A DNA stretch of 19,857 nt from Erythrobacter sp. UBA2510 (GCA_002341345.1 DDNW01000152.1:1-19857); one strand, 5' to 3'; shown: positions 1 through 9,254, numbered from the stretch's first letter. Made by a program: numbers and translations. The notes: generated by a model from the sequence alone, not told the origin.

Positions 1-1602
1 CGCCAATCTTTGCAACAGAGCCACCTGATCGGCTCGCTCGCCGGGATCGTGGTCTTCTCGCTGCTGAGTTTCGCGCATGCCCCGTCGATCGTCTGGGGCC
101 TGATCGCGGTGCCGTTCTACGTCATCCTGCAATCGAAAAGCCGCCGCATCGTGTCGATTGCCTGGTCGCTGGGACTGCTCGCAATCCTGGCGAACGAGAG
201 CATGCAGCCCAACGTCAGCTGGTCGCCTTATTACAAGGTGCGGCTGCACGAGATCTCTTCGCCCAGCATCGCCGGATATGAAGACAAGATCCGCATGATC
301 AGCACCAATGGCGTGCCCCATCAGCTGATGGCCCCGGCCGAGTGGAAACTGACCGAGGGCGAGGACATCTATGCCATGCCGTATGAGCGCCGCCCGGCTG
401 GCGCGCCGCTCGACGACGTTCTGATCATCGGGGCCGGGTCCGGCTCGGACGTCGCCATCGCGCTCAGCAAAGGCGCGGGCCATGTCGATGCGGTCGATAT
501 CGATCCGCGCATCATGGAGATCGGCGCTGAACTGAACAGCGACCGGCCCTATCAAAACCCGCGCGTCACCCGACATGTGAATGACGGGCGCGCCTTCCTC
601 GAAGGCACGGACAAGAAATACGACTTCATCCTGTTCGCGCTGCCCGATTCGCTGACGCTGGTGAACGGCGCCTCGCAGATCCGCCTCGAAAGCTTCCTCT
701 TTACCGAAGAGGCCATGCAATCGGTCCGCGACCGGTTGAAGCCGGGCGGGACTTTCTCGATGTATAATTACTACCGCGAGGACTGGCTGATCGACCGGCT
801 CGGCAACACCGCCGCAACAGCTTTTGGCCATGCGCCCTGTGTTGACACCTTCGTCGGTGCACAGGCGGTCGTCACCGTCGGCCTCACGACTGAAGACCAG
901 TCCTGCGCCGCCGAATGGGCGCCGGTCAGTGCCGCCAAGGACATGACACCGGCGACCGACAATGCCCCCTTCGTCTATTTCCGGGGCGATAATTTCCCGC
1001 CGCTTTATGCGATTACGCTCGCGCTGATCGTCATCGCCTCGCTGGTGACCGTGCGCGTGCTCGGCGGCCCGCTTGGCGAGATGCGTCCCTATGCCGACCT
1101 GTTCTTCATGGGCGCGGCCTTCCTGCTGCTGGAAACCAAGAATATCGCGACCTTCGCCCTGCTGTTCGGGACGACCTGGTTCGTCAACGCGCTCGTCTTC
1201 GGCGGTGTGCTGATCGTGGTTCTGGCTGCTGTGGAAACCACGCGCCGCCTGCCGACGCCGCCGCTCAAGATCGTCTATGTCGCCATCGCGGCCAGCCTCG
1301 CGCTAGCCTGGATCGTGCCGGAGGAATGGCTGCTGGCGATGGACTTCGTGCCGCGCCTGATCTGCGCCACGCTGCTCGCCTTCGTGCCGATCTATCTGGC
1401 CAACGTCGCCTTCGCCAAGCGCTTCCGCGAGAGCGGCGACACGCGCTCGGCCTTTGCCCTGAACCTGCTGGGCACGATTATCGGCGGGTGCCTGGAATAT
1501 GCGGCACTGTTCACCGGCTACAACAATCTGCTGATCGTGGTTGGCCTGCTCTATCTGCTCGCCTTTATCTTCGTGCCGAAGACGCGCGTAGCGACCGCCT
1601 GA
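1..1602 (+). CDS. Membrane-embedded spermidine-synthase-like protein, 5' partial
   Basis: The frame is open to the left edge of the window, so the N-terminus is missing; an in-frame TTG at 10 is probably not the true start. The visible ~533 residues begin with about three hydrophobic segments. A Rossmann-type SAM/dcSAM-binding core follows: a LIIGAGSGSD glycine loop, then an acidic strand end (AVDIDPRI), NDGRAF and a KPGG turn. At the C-terminus are about seven further membrane segments. This is the layout of the large bacterial 'spermidine synthase-like' membrane proteins. The segment after the YDFIL strand reads ALPDS, where polyamine synthases normally have a DxxDP-type catalytic aspartate, so true aminopropyl transfer is doubtful and a methyltransferase-like or unknown activity is possible. 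No polyamine gene (speD, speE partner) is visible nearby. Fold assignment is firm; substrate is unknown. Confidence 0.8.
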   Translation, partial: RQSLQQSHLIGSLAGIVVFSLLSFAHAPSIVWGLIAVPFYVILQSKSRRIVSIAWSLGLLAILANESMQPNVSWSPYYKVRLHEISSPSIAGYEDKIRMISTNGVPHQLMAPAEWKLTEGEDIYAMPYERRPAGAPLDDVLIIGAGSGSDVAIALSKGAGHVDAVDIDPRIMEIGAELNSDRPYQNPRVTRHVNDGRAFLEGTDKKYDFILFALPDSLTLVNGASQIRLESFLFTEEAMQSVRDRLKPGGTFSMYNYYREDWLIDRLGNTAATAFGHAPCVDTFVGAQAVVTVGLTTEDQSCAAEWAPVSAAKDMTPATDNAPFVYFRGDNFPPLYAITLALIVIASLVTVRVLGGPLGEMRPYADLFFMGAAFLLLETKNIATFALLFGTTWFVNALVFGGVLIVVLAAVETTRRLPTPPLKIVYVAIAASLALAWIVPEEWLLAMDFVPRLICATLLAFVPIYLANVAFAKRFRESGDTRSAFALNLLGTIIGGCLEYAALFTGYNNLLIVVGLLYLLAFIFVPKTRVATA

Positions 1603-1606
1603 TATA

Positions 1607-1640
1607 CCGTGCCCGTGGCGGGCGATCGCCGCGGGCACGG
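1607..1640. other. Strong GC hairpin just after the spermidine-synthase-like gene
   Basis: Arms 1607-1620 and 1627-1640 pair over 14 bp (CCGTGCCCGTGGCG with CGCCGCGGGCACGG, one G-T wobble) around a 6-base loop, beginning 5 bases after the stop codon. No T-run follows on either strand, so it is not a canonical intrinsic terminator. It may protect the 3' end of the upstream mRNA or support factor-dependent termination. Confidence 0.5.
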
Positions 1641-1675
1641 CCTTGGCCCCCACGAGGGCCAGCATATTGTACTTC

Positions 1676-1709
1676 TGCAATTGCAAGCGCGGCCCGATGG
1701 TGCTTTAGG
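1676..1709 (+). promoter_or_regulatory. Weak candidate sucC promoter with overlapping palindrome
   Basis: TTGCAA (1681-1686), 17 bases, then TTTAGG (1704-1709) is the best sigma-70-like pair I see upstream of sucC, matching only 4/6 and 3/6 consensus positions. A perfect 10-bp palindrome, TGCAATTGCA (1676-1685), overlaps the -35 and could be an operator. Both are tentative. Confidence 0.2.
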
Positions 1710-1753
1710 CACTGTCGAGTCCATTCTGCTGCATTTGCGAAAGAGCGTACATT

Positions 1754-2953
1754 ATGAACCTCCACGAATACCAGGCCAAGGAACTGCTCGCGAAGTTCGG
1801 GATCGGCATCCCGGCAGGCTATCCGGCGTTGAGTGTGGAAGAAGCGATCGAGGGTGCGGGCAAGCTGCCTGGACCGCTCTACGTGGTGAAGGCGCAGATC
1901 CATGCCGGCGGCCGCGGCAAGGGTAAGTTCAAGGAACTGGGCCCCGACGCCAAGGGCGGTGTTCGTCTCGCCAAGTCGATCGACGACGTTAAGGCCGACG
2001 CGACCGATATGCTCGGCAACACGCTGGTCACGGTGCAGACCGGCGAAGCGGGCAAGCAGGTCAACCGCCTCTACGTCACCGACGGCGTCGACATCGCCGA
2101 GGAATATTATCTGTCGCTGCTGGTAGACCGCGCAAGCGGCCGGGTCGCGATGATCGTGTCGACCGAAGGCGGCATGGACATCGAGGAAGTGGCGCACTCC
2201 ACGCCCGAGAAAATCACCACCATTACCATCGATCCGGCGCAGGGATTCATGCCGCACCATGGCCGCGCCGTGGCCTTCGCGTTGAAACTGTCGGGCGACC
2301 TCAACAAGCAGGCGCAGAAGCTCGCCAAGCAGCTTTATACCGCGTTCATGGAACTCGATTGCGAGATGCTCGAGATCAACCCGCTGGTGGAAACGAAAGA
2401 CGGCAATCTGCTCGTCCTCGACACCAAGATGAGCGTCGATGGCAATGCCATGTTCCGCCACAAGGACGTCGAGGCGCTGCGTGACGAGACCGAGGAAGAC
2501 CCGGCCGAGGTCGAGGCGAGCGAATATGACCTCGCCTATATCAAGCTCGACGGCAATATCGGCTGTATGGTCAATGGCGCGGGCCTCGCGATGGCGACGA
2601 TGGACATCATCAAGCTGAATGGCGCCTTCCCGGCCAACTTCCTCGACGTGGGCGGCGGCGCCACCACCGAGAAGGTGACCGCAGCCTTCAAGATCATCCT
2701 CAAGGACCCGGCGGTCGAGGGTATCCTCGTCAACATCTTCGGCGGGATCATGAAGTGCGACGTCATCGCCAATGGCATCGTCCAGGCCGCCAAGGACGTG
2801 AACCTGTCGGTTCCGCTGGTCGTGCGCCTCGAGGGTACCAATGTCGATGCAGGCAAGGAAATCCTCGCCAATTCGGGTTTGCCGATCGTGCCGGCCGACG
2901 ACCTTGGCGACGCGGCGAAGAAGATCGTTGCGCAGGTGAAAGAGGCCGCCTGA
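1754..2953 (+). CDS. sucC: Succinyl-CoA synthetase (ADP-forming) beta subunit
   Basis: Beta subunit of succinate-CoA ligase, the TCA-cycle enzyme that makes ATP (or GTP) while converting succinyl-CoA to succinate; it works as a complex with the alpha subunit SucD. The 399-residue length is normal for the family. The N-terminus [12 protein letters not shown], the ATP-grasp segment with [11 protein letters not shown] (residues ~46-56), EINPLV (~209) and the GGGATTEKV and [10 protein letters not shown] stretches of the CoA-ligase domain are all intact. The ATG at 1754 is preceded by a GAAAGAG purine stretch. sucD, which directly follows sucC in many bacteria, is absent: a terminator follows at once and the next gene is convergent. 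The alpha subunit must therefore be encoded elsewhere. Confidence 0.98.
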   Translation: MNLHEYQAKELLAKFGIGIPAGYPALSVEEAIEGAGKLPGPLYVVKAQIHAGGRGKGKFKELGPDAKGGVRLAKSIDDVKADATDMLGNTLVTVQTGEAGKQVNRLYVTDGVDIAEEYYLSLLVDRASGRVAMIVSTEGGMDIEEVAHSTPEKITTITIDPAQGFMPHHGRAVAFALKLSGDLNKQAQKLAKQLYTAFMELDCEMLEINPLVETKDGNLLVLDTKMSVDGNAMFRHKDVEALRDETEEDPAEVEASEYDLAYIKLDGNIGCMVNGAGLAMATMDIIKLNGAFPANFLDVGGGATTEKVTAAFKIILKDPAVEGILVNIFGGIMKCDVIANGIVQAAKDVNLSVPLVVRLEGTNVDAGKEILANSGLPIVPADDLGDAAKKIVAQVKEAA

Positions 2954-2978
2954 TCGGCTGACTTTCCTCTCGTTATTC

Positions 2979-3014
2979 AAAAGGCCCCGTCGGTTCGCTC
3001 CGGCGGGGCTTTTT
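2979..3014. terminator. Bidirectional intrinsic terminator between sucC and the DUF445 gene
   Basis: A 10-bp stem (GCCCCGTCGG at 2984-2993 with CCGGCGGGGC at 3000-3009, one G-T wobble) has a 6-base loop TTCGCT. It is followed by TTTTT (3010-3014) and preceded by AAAA (2979-2982), so it can work on both strands. It lies between the convergent stop codons at 2953 and 3027. Confidence 0.93.
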
Positions 3015-3026
3015 CGTGGTGGGAGG

Positions 3027-4301
3027 CTAGAACAGCTGCGTCAGCGCATGCAGCGCAAGGCCGACCAGCCCGCCCACCATTGTGCCATTGATGCGGATGA
3101 ATTGCAGGTCGCGGCCCACCGCTCGCTCCATGCGCATGGTGATCGTGCTCGCATCCCAGCGCTTCACCGTCTCTGACACAAGTCGCACGATCTGGTCGCC
3201 ATAGCGCGCCACGAGGCCAACAGTCACGCGCCGCGCCAGCCGGTTGACCTGAAGTTGCAACGCCGGATCGTCGCGCAGGGCTACGCCCAGCTCTTCGAGG
3301 CTTTCTCCGATCCGCGCGCCCAGCGCCGCCTCGGGATTGCGCGCCGCCTCGATCAACGACAGGCGTAGCCTTTCCCACACGCCCATCCACCATTCGCCCA
3401 GCGCCGGGTTGGCGAGCAGTTCCGCCTTGGCACTCTCTACCTTGGCGCGCAGTTCGGGATCGTGCTGGAGCCGTCCGGCAAGATCGGCTAGCGCGCTTTC
3501 GGCCCTGGCACGCATCGGGTGCTCGGGATCGACGAGGATTTCGGCCAGCATCCGGTAGAGCCCGTCGAGCACCGAAGTGGACAGACGCTGGTCGAGCCCG
3601 GTCCAGCGCAGCACCGCATTGGCGCGGGCGCGGATCATCTCGCGCACCAGTTCCTCATTATCCTCCAGCGTCAGCCCCGCCCAGCGCACAAAGCTGTCGA
3701 TCAGCGGGCGATGCCGGTTCTCGGCCATGAAGCTTTCGAGCATCCGGCCGAGTAGTGGCGCGACTTCGATCCGTTCGGCCTGCCGTGCCAGCCCCGCCTT
3801 GACCTGATTGCCGAGCCGCTGCGGGTCGAGCACGCCCAGCAACTCCACGAACAGCTCCGCCACGCCGGTGGTGATGCGACTGCGTTCGCCTGCCTTGCGG
3901 TCGAGCAGATAGGCCCCGGCCGCCTGCGCTACGTTCATCTCGCGCATGCGTCGCCCGACGACGGCGGGGGTGAGAAAATTGGCCTGCAGAAAGCTCGCCA
4001 TGTTATCGGCGATGCGGCCCTTGCTGCGCGGGATGATCGCGGTGTGCGGGATGGGGATACCCAGCGGATGGCGGAACAGCGCGGTCACCGCAAACCAGTC
4101 GGCCAGCCCGCCGACCATCGCCGCTTCCGAGAACGCCAGCAGATAGCCCCAGCCCCAGTGGCGCGGCTCCATCGCATGCGACAGAGCAAACAGCGCCGCC
4201 ATCGCCACCAGCAGCAGCGTGGCGGTGATGCGCATGCGCCGGGCACGGTCGGGGGGCAGCGAGGCAGGCGAATGCGAGGGTCGTTCAGGTCGCCGTGTCA
4301 T
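3027..4301 (-). CDS. DUF445 family inner-membrane protein (YjiN-like)
   Basis: A 424-residue protein matching the DUF445 family. A basic N-terminus leads into a first hydrophobic helix (ITATLLLVAMAALFALSHA). Next comes the family hallmark GLADWFAVTALFRHPLGIPIPHT with IIPRSKGRIADNM, a long helical, charged middle section, and a short hydrophobic C-terminus (INGTMVGGLVGLALHALTQLF). The hallmark region and the terminal helix suggest two membrane anchors around a soluble helical domain. I chose the ATG at 4301 (MTRRPERP), 13 bases after the stop of the RND permease gene, over an upstream in-frame ATG at 4364 that would overlap that gene. It is the last gene of the adaptor-RND operon. The family's function is not established; co-transcription with an efflux pump hints at an envelope role, by inference only. 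Confidence 0.9.
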   Translation of the reverse strand: MTRRPERPSHSPASLPPDRARRMRITATLLLVAMAALFALSHAMEPRHWGWGYLLAFSEAAMVGGLADWFAVTALFRHPLGIPIPHTAIIPRSKGRIADNMASFLQANFLTPAVVGRRMREMNVAQAAGAYLLDRKAGERSRITTGVAELFVELLGVLDPQRLGNQVKAGLARQAERIEVAPLLGRMLESFMAENRHRPLIDSFVRWAGLTLEDNEELVREMIRARANAVLRWTGLDQRLSTSVLDGLYRMLAEILVDPEHPMRARAESALADLAGRLQHDPELRAKVESAKAELLANPALGEWWMGVWERLRLSLIEAARNPEAALGARIGESLEELGVALRDDPALQLQVNRLARRVTVGLVARYGDQIVRLVSETVKRWDASTITMRMERAVGRDLQFIRINGTMVGGLVGLALHALTQLF

Positions 4302-4314
4302 GGCCGCAATCCGC

Positions 4315-7300
4315 TCACTCGGCCGGGGTCGCCTCCGGCGAAGCATCCTGATGATGGCCACCATGGCTGTCGCTCGGCTTGTAGGTCAGGAAGCGGTCGC
4401 GCAACCATGGGCCAACGCGCTTTTCCAGCCCATCGGCCAGACTGAAGCCCGCCGGGACGATGACCAGCGTCAACAGAGTCGACAGCAGCAACCCGCCAAT
4501 CACGGTGATGCCCATGGGCGCGCGCCATGCCGAATCACCGCCCAACGACAGCGCGGTGGGAATCATGCCCGCGGTCATCGCGACGGTGGTCATGACGATG
4601 GGCTGAGCGCGCTTGTGCCCGGCATCCATGATCGACTGACGCTTCGTGCGACCGGTCGCCATTTCCTCGATCGCGAAATCGATCAGGAGGATCGAGTTCT
4701 TGGCAACGATGCCGAGCAGCATCAGCATGCCAATCAGCACCGGCATGGATATCGGCAGGGGCTGCCCCACGGTAATCAGCCCGACAAGCGCCAGCGCCAC
4801 AAAGCCGCCGAGCGGGGCGAGGAAGAGCGAACCCATATTAACCAAGGGCGAGATCAGGCGACGATAGAGCAGCACCAGCACCGAGAATACCAGCAGCAGA
4901 CCGGTGATTACGGCGATGACGAAGTTCTTGATCATCTCCTGCTGCCATTCATCCGCGCCTACAGGAGCGTTGGACACGCCGCTGGGCAGGTTCTGCATGA
5001 TCGGCAGGGCCATTATGGCGTTGTAGACATCGCCGCGAGCCATGCCGGGAGCCAGGTCGACCCCAACGAAAACACGGCGGTTCTGGTTATAGCGCTCGAT
5101 CGATGCGGGCCCCATGCCGAAGCTGATTTCGGCCACCCGGCTCAGGGGCACCGATCCACCGCTGGCGGTCGGGACCGGAAGGTTACGGATGGTGGCGACA
5201 TTACGCCGGTCGGTTTCGGACATACGCACCCGGATCGGAATCTGGCGGTCCGAAAGCGAAAACTTGGCTGCATTCTGGTCGATATCGCCCATGGTGGCGA
5301 TGCGGATCGCCTGACTGAGATCGGATGTGGTGACGCCGAGGCTGGCGGCCAGCTCTTCGCGCGGTTTGATGATCAGCTCGGGCCGCTGCATGTCGTATTC
5401 CACGCGTGGCGCAATCGCGCCGGGAACGGCGGCAATCTGCTCGGCAAGCGTCTCCGCTGCATCGTTCAGCTTTTCAGGGTCCGAGCCCGACAGCATGATC
5501 GAAATCGCCCGGCCGGTACCGCCGCCGCCGTTCTGGACCCTGAAATTGACCCGTGCATCGGGGAATTGCTGGAGGACGGGGGTCATCTCCCGCTCAAAGG
5601 TCAGGCTGTCGCGCGCACGGTCCTCGCGCAGGACGAGGCGCACGAAACCGCTCCCTTCGCGCACAATAGACAGGGCCAGCTCGACCTCCTGCTCCTGAAG
5701 CATGCGATCGGCGATGGAATCGATAACATCTTCGGTTTGCCGGACGGTGGTGCCGGGCACCATACTGACCGAGATGACAGAGAAATCGCTATCGGTATCG
5801 GGGAAGAATTGCTGCGGCTGATGATAAGCGATGAGCACGGACAGTCCGAGCGCAACGACGCCCAGCAGCATCATCCAGACCCGGTGGTCGAGGAAGCGCG
5901 CGGCAACATAGCGCGAACGTTCGGCGAAGTGGGTAGAGAAGCCGTTCGAACGCCCGATCAGCAAACCAATTCCGAGATTGATTAGGCCTCCGACGAGGTA
6001 GGCGGGGACCAACATGATGAGCAGTGTTTTCGTCGCGGGCAGGATGGACGCGTCTTCCTGCACCCCCGCAGCGGCTGATGCGGCCTGCGAGGCATCACCA
6101 GCAAACAGCGAAAAAACCCACCCGATCGTCCCCGCAGCAAGAGGAATGATCACCAAGAAGAAGATATAGCCCGAGAGAATGGCCAGCGGATGGTAGTACC
6201 AGCGTGTGTTCACATGGCCTGTCTTTTCGCGCAGCTTGCGAAAGCTGGTCTCGTCGAGCGACCAGTGCAGTACCTTCATGTAAAGGTCCATTACCCGGCC
6301 CTCGCCATGCGTGGCCTGCCCGTGCGACTTCAGGAAATAGGCCGCGAACAACGGTGTAATCATTCGCGCGACCGCCAGCGACGTCAGCACCGCAACCACC
6401 ACGGTCAGACCGAAATTCTTGAAGAACTGGCCCGACACGCCTGGCATCAGGCCGACAGGCAGGAACACCGCGACAATGCAGAAAGTGGTCGCGACGACCG
6501 CCAGACCGATCTCGTCGGCGGCATCGATACTGGCCTGATAGGCGCTCTTGCCCATGCGCATATGGCGCACGATGTTTTCGATCTCCACGATCGCATCGTC
6601 GACCAGCACACCCGCCACCAACCCCAACGCGAGGAGCGACAGCGAATTGAGCGAGAAGCCCAGCAGGTCCATGAAATAGAAGGTCGGAATGGCCGAAAGC
6701 GGAATGGCGAGCGCCGCGATAATGGTCGCGCGCCAGTCGCGCAGGAACAGGAACACCACCACGACCGCAAGCAGCGCGCCCTCGATCAGCAGCGCCATCG
6801 AACTCGTATATTGGCCTCGCGTGTAATCGACCGAGGAATAGGTGCGCGAGAAAGTGACCCCGGGATTCTCCGCCTCCAGCTGGTCAAGCATCTCGATCGC
6901 ATCGTCATAGACACGCACGTCGGATTCGCCGCGCGCGCGGGTGATGCCGAATGTGACGACCTGCTTGCCGTTGACCTTTGCGATCGAACTGATCTCGCCA
7001 TAGCTGTCCTTGACCTCGGCGATATCGGCCAGCTTGACCATACGCCCGCCGCCCAGCGAAACCTGCGACTGCGACAGATCATAAGCCGAGCCGGCATTGC
7101 CGAGCACGCGCACCGACTGGCGCGAACCGGCGATTTCGGACTGACCACCTGCCGCATTGACGTTCATCCGGCGCAGCGTGGCGTTGACCTGGCTGGCAGT
7201 GACGCCTAGCGCCTGCATTCGGGCAGGGTCGAGAATCACGAGAATCTCGCGATCGACCCCACCATTGCGGGACACCTCGGAAAGGCCGGGAACGTTGAGC

Positions 7301-7803
7301 AGGCGCTTGGTCACCGTATCATCGATGAACCAGCTCAGCTCCTCCAGCGTCATGTCGGGCGCAGCGGCGGCGAAATAGGAAATCGGGTCGGAGCTGGTCT
7401 GCTCCTTTTGCACCCGCGGCTCCAGGATGCCGTCGGGCAGCTCGCCGCGGATATTGTCGATCTCGCTCTTAACCTCGTTCACCGCTTCGGTGATGTCAGT
7501 ACCGAGCTGGAACTGAATCCGCGTGAAGGAGCTGCCCTCCGAAGCGGTCGAGTAGAGCGTATCGATGCCATCGAGCGTTTGGACCGCTGCCTCGATCCGC
7601 TGGGTGATCTGGTTCTCGACCTCGGTCGGCGCGGCACCGGGCTGGGAAATCCGGACCTGCACCACGGGAAATTCGATATCCGGGTTGTCCTGGATATCCA
7701 TGTCCTGAAACGCCATCAGGCCGGCCACCATCAGGCCGATGAAAGCGAGGATGGGGACGACCGGATTGCGGATCGACCAGGCGGAGATGTTGCGGAAATT
7801 CAT
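4315..7803 (-). CDS. RND efflux transporter permease (HAE/AcrB type) with extra membrane insertion
   Basis: Proton-driven inner-membrane pump subunit, 1162 residues from the ATG at 7803 (MNFRNISAW), which starts 10 bases after the adaptor stop. TM1 is at ~12-31. The TM4 motif [13 protein letters not shown] carries the proton-relay pair D402/D403, and the TM10 lysine is in AKNS (K1035), so it looks functional. Both porter-domain halves are recognisable. HAE permeases are usually ~1030-1050 residues. The extra length is mostly a block at about 518-632, in the cytoplasmic linker between TM6 and TM7, containing two additional hydrophobic stretches (~540-566 and ~592-616). The C-terminal tail is hydrophilic and contains HGGHH. 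Substrate is unknown. No outer-membrane TolC-type gene lies in the window, so the pump must recruit one from elsewhere. Confidence 0.96.
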   Translation of the reverse strand: MNFRNISAWSIRNPVVPILAFIGLMVAGLMAFQDMDIQDNPDIEFPVVQVRISQPGAAPTEVENQITQRIEAAVQTLDGIDTLYSTASEGSSFTRIQFQLGTDITEAVNEVKSEIDNIRGELPDGILEPRVQKEQTSSDPISYFAAAAPDMTLEELSWFIDDTVTKRLLNVPGLSEVSRNGGVDREILVILDPARMQALGVTASQVNATLRRMNVNAAGGQSEIAGSRQSVRVLGNAGSAYDLSQSQVSLGGGRMVKLADIAEVKDSYGEISSIAKVNGKQVVTFGITRARGESDVRVYDDAIEMLDQLEAENPGVTFSRTYSSVDYTRGQYTSSMALLIEGALLAVVVVFLFLRDWRATIIAALAIPLSAIPTFYFMDLLGFSLNSLSLLALGLVAGVLVDDAIVEIENIVRHMRMGKSAYQASIDAADEIGLAVVATTFCIVAVFLPVGLMPGVSGQFFKNFGLTVVVAVLTSLAVARMITPLFAAYFLKSHGQATHGEGRVMDLYMKVLHWSLDETSFRKLREKTGHVNTRWYYHPLAILSGYIFFLVIIPLAAGTIGWVFSLFAGDASQAASAAAGVQEDASILPATKTLLIMLVPAYLVGGLINLGIGLLIGRSNGFSTHFAERSRYVAARFLDHRVWMMLLGVVALGLSVLIAYHQPQQFFPDTDSDFSVISVSMVPGTTVRQTEDVIDSIADRMLQEQEVELALSIVREGSGFVRLVLREDRARDSLTFEREMTPVLQQFPDARVNFRVQNGGGGTGRAISIMLSGSDPEKLNDAAETLAEQIAAVPGAIAPRVEYDMQRPELIIKPREELAASLGVTTSDLSQAIRIATMGDIDQNAAKFSLSDRQIPIRVRMSETDRRNVATIRNLPVPTASGGSVPLSRVAEISFGMGPASIERYNQNRRVFVGVDLAPGMARGDVYNAIMALPIMQNLPSGVSNAPVGADEWQQEMIKNFVIAVITGLLLVFSVLVLLYRRLISPLVNMGSLFLAPLGGFVALALVGLITVGQPLPISMPVLIGMLMLLGIVAKNSILLIDFAIEEMATGRTKRQSIMDAGHKRAQPIVMTTVAMTAGMIPTALSLGGDSAWRAPMGITVIGGLLLSTLLTLVIVPAGFSLADGLEKRVGPWLRDRFLTYKPSDSHGGHHQDASPEATPAE

Positions 7804-7813
7804 AGGGGGCGGG

Positions 7814-9022
7814 TCAGTCGGCGTCCTGGAGCGCGGGGCGCACCTTCTCACCGACGGTCAGGAAGCCGCCAGCGCGCAGGACCACACGCTCGCTGCCGTC
7901 AAGGCCGGAAGCGACTTCGATACCCTCGTCGTTGATCAGGCCAAGTTTGACCGGGCGACGCTCGACCGTGTCCTCGGCATTGACGATATAGACATAGCTG
8001 CCCTTGTCATCCGACATGATGGCACTTTCGGGCAGGCGCGGCGATACCACGGAGCCCGAATTGATCTGCGCGGTCGCAAAACCGCCCGGACGCAGCGCGG
8101 GCGAGGCCGGCAGGGCAATGCGAACCACGCCAAGCCTGGTGCTCTCGTTTATAACCGGCGAAATCTGCCAGACCTGTCCCTCGAAAGACCGGGTGGTGCC
8201 GACCGGTGTCACGGTGGCGACAGTGCCGACCGACAATCTCGCCAGATCGCTCTCGCTTACCTCCGCGAGCAATTCCATCTGCCCGTCGCGCGCGATCGAG
8301 AACAAGGTACCGGAACCGGCGCTGACCACCTGACCGGGCTCAACCCGGCGTTCGAGCACGAGGCCCGCTGCCGGTGCGACGATATTGAGCTGGGCATTAC
8401 GCGCCAGCCGCTCCTGATATTGCGCTTCGGCAATACGAACCTGTGCCACGGCAGCATCGCGGGTCGCGGTCAGCCGGTCGATATCGGCCTGACTGATGAA
8501 GCCCCGCTCGACCAGTTGCAGCGCGCGGTCGAGATTGGCCTGCGCCAGCTGGGCGCTGGCACGGTTGGCCTCGATCAGAGCGGCACTGCTCTGCGCCTGC
8601 CGCGACTGAACCGAACGGTCGATAGTCGCGAGCACCTGCCCGGCACGCACATAATCTCCGGCATCCACCGCGACCGAAGCGATCCGGCCGCCTTCGCCGG
8701 CACTACCTACCGGCATTTCGCGCCGTGCGGAAAGCGTCCCCGTCGCCGAGATCAGGCCAAGCTGGGTGATATTGCCCGGCACCACCACGGTTACTGTCGA
8801 GATTGCACCCTCTTCCGATGCGGACAGCGCCGTCTCCTCGCTGCCGCCCGAAATCATCAGGCCGGCGATGATCGCAGCAGCCAGAATGATCGCGATGGCA
8901 ACGATCAAACGCTTGCGGCGACGCCTGGCAGACATGTCTGCGTCGCTCACGGAACCGTAATCTCCGTCAGCGGAGGCGTCAGCTGCCACTCTATCGAGGT
9001 CGACACGCGCTTCGTAATTCAT
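7814..9022 (-). CDS. RND efflux periplasmic adaptor (membrane fusion protein)
   Basis: A 402-residue adaptor that links the adjacent permease to an outer-membrane channel. The ATG at 9022 (MNYEARVDL) is preceded by GGGGG about 10 bases upstream; the frame continues 70 codons further up but without family-like sequence. Residues ~32-38 are Arg/Lys-rich and precede one membrane anchor (~39-58), so it is anchored by a helix, not by a lipid. The lipoyl-like half-motif GGRIASVAVDAGDYVRAGQ is at ~100-118. An Ala/Gln/Glu-rich coiled-coil hairpin (~128-195) follows, then the second half-motif (APAAGLVLERRVEPGQVV), the beta-barrel and the membrane-proximal domain ending RPALQDAD. It is the first gene of the adaptor-permease-DUF445 operon. 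Confidence 0.95.
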   Translation of the reverse strand: MNYEARVDLDRVAADASADGDYGSVSDADMSARRRRKRLIVAIAIILAAAIIAGLMISGGSEETALSASEEGAISTVTVVVPGNITQLGLISATGTLSARREMPVGSAGEGGRIASVAVDAGDYVRAGQVLATIDRSVQSRQAQSSAALIEANRASAQLAQANLDRALQLVERGFISQADIDRLTATRDAAVAQVRIAEAQYQERLARNAQLNIVAPAAGLVLERRVEPGQVVSAGSGTLFSIARDGQMELLAEVSESDLARLSVGTVATVTPVGTTRSFEGQVWQISPVINESTRLGVVRIALPASPALRPGGFATAQINSGSVVSPRLPESAIMSDDKGSYVYIVNAEDTVERRPVKLGLINDEGIEVASGLDGSERVVLRAGGFLTVGEKVRPALQDAD

Positions 9023-9096
9023 AGAGATCGTACCCCCGGTGCGGGCCAGAAAGCCACCGGCACACTGAAAATGCGGGCCCTTGCCATGCCCGGCCT

Positions 9097-9135
9097 GCTT
9101 GGGCGCGCCATAGCGCCAAGCGGCTCTTGCGGCAA
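9097..9135 (-). promoter_or_regulatory. Candidate promoter and operator of the RND efflux operon
   Basis: On the minus strand TTGCCG (9135-9130), 17 bases, then TATGGC (9112-9107) form a plausible sigma-70 promoter (4/6 and 3/6 matches). An inverted repeat, GCTTGGGCGC (9097-9106) and GCGCCAAGC (9113-9121), flanks the -10 hexamer exactly: 9 bp with a one-base bulge and a 6-base spacer. This position suits a TetR- or MarR-type repressor site, common for RND pumps, but no regulator gene is present in the window. Confidence 0.35.
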
Positions 9136-9192
9136 TGCGAAGCTCTGCGAGGGGCCTACCAGAGCCGATGAATGCCGAGTGAGCCGCGCACG

Positions 9193-9226
9193 AAAAAGGC
9201 TGGAAAGCCGCGACTTTCCAGCCTTT
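9193..9226 (-). terminator. Intrinsic terminator of the GlsB-type gene
   Basis: A perfect 13-bp stem (AAAGGCTGGAAAG at 9195-9207, CTTTCCAGCCTTT at 9214-9226) has a 6-base loop. Read on the minus strand it ends in TTTTT, 29 bases beyond the stop codon at 9255. It separates this gene from the RND operon downstream. Confidence 0.92.
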
Positions 9227-9254
9227 CGTCACTTTTGTAACAATTTGTCCGCGC

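Noticed and set aside
1565..2980. Minus-strand open frame (471 codons) covering sucC
   Set aside because: Antisense to an intact, highly conserved sucC; composition typical of a shadow frame.
4219..5985. Long plus-strand open frame (588 codons) opposite the RND permease and DUF445 genes
   Set aside because: Its sequence is His/Arg/Gln-rich with no family resemblance. It is the mirror of strongly coding minus-strand genes and a known effect of GC-rich codon use.
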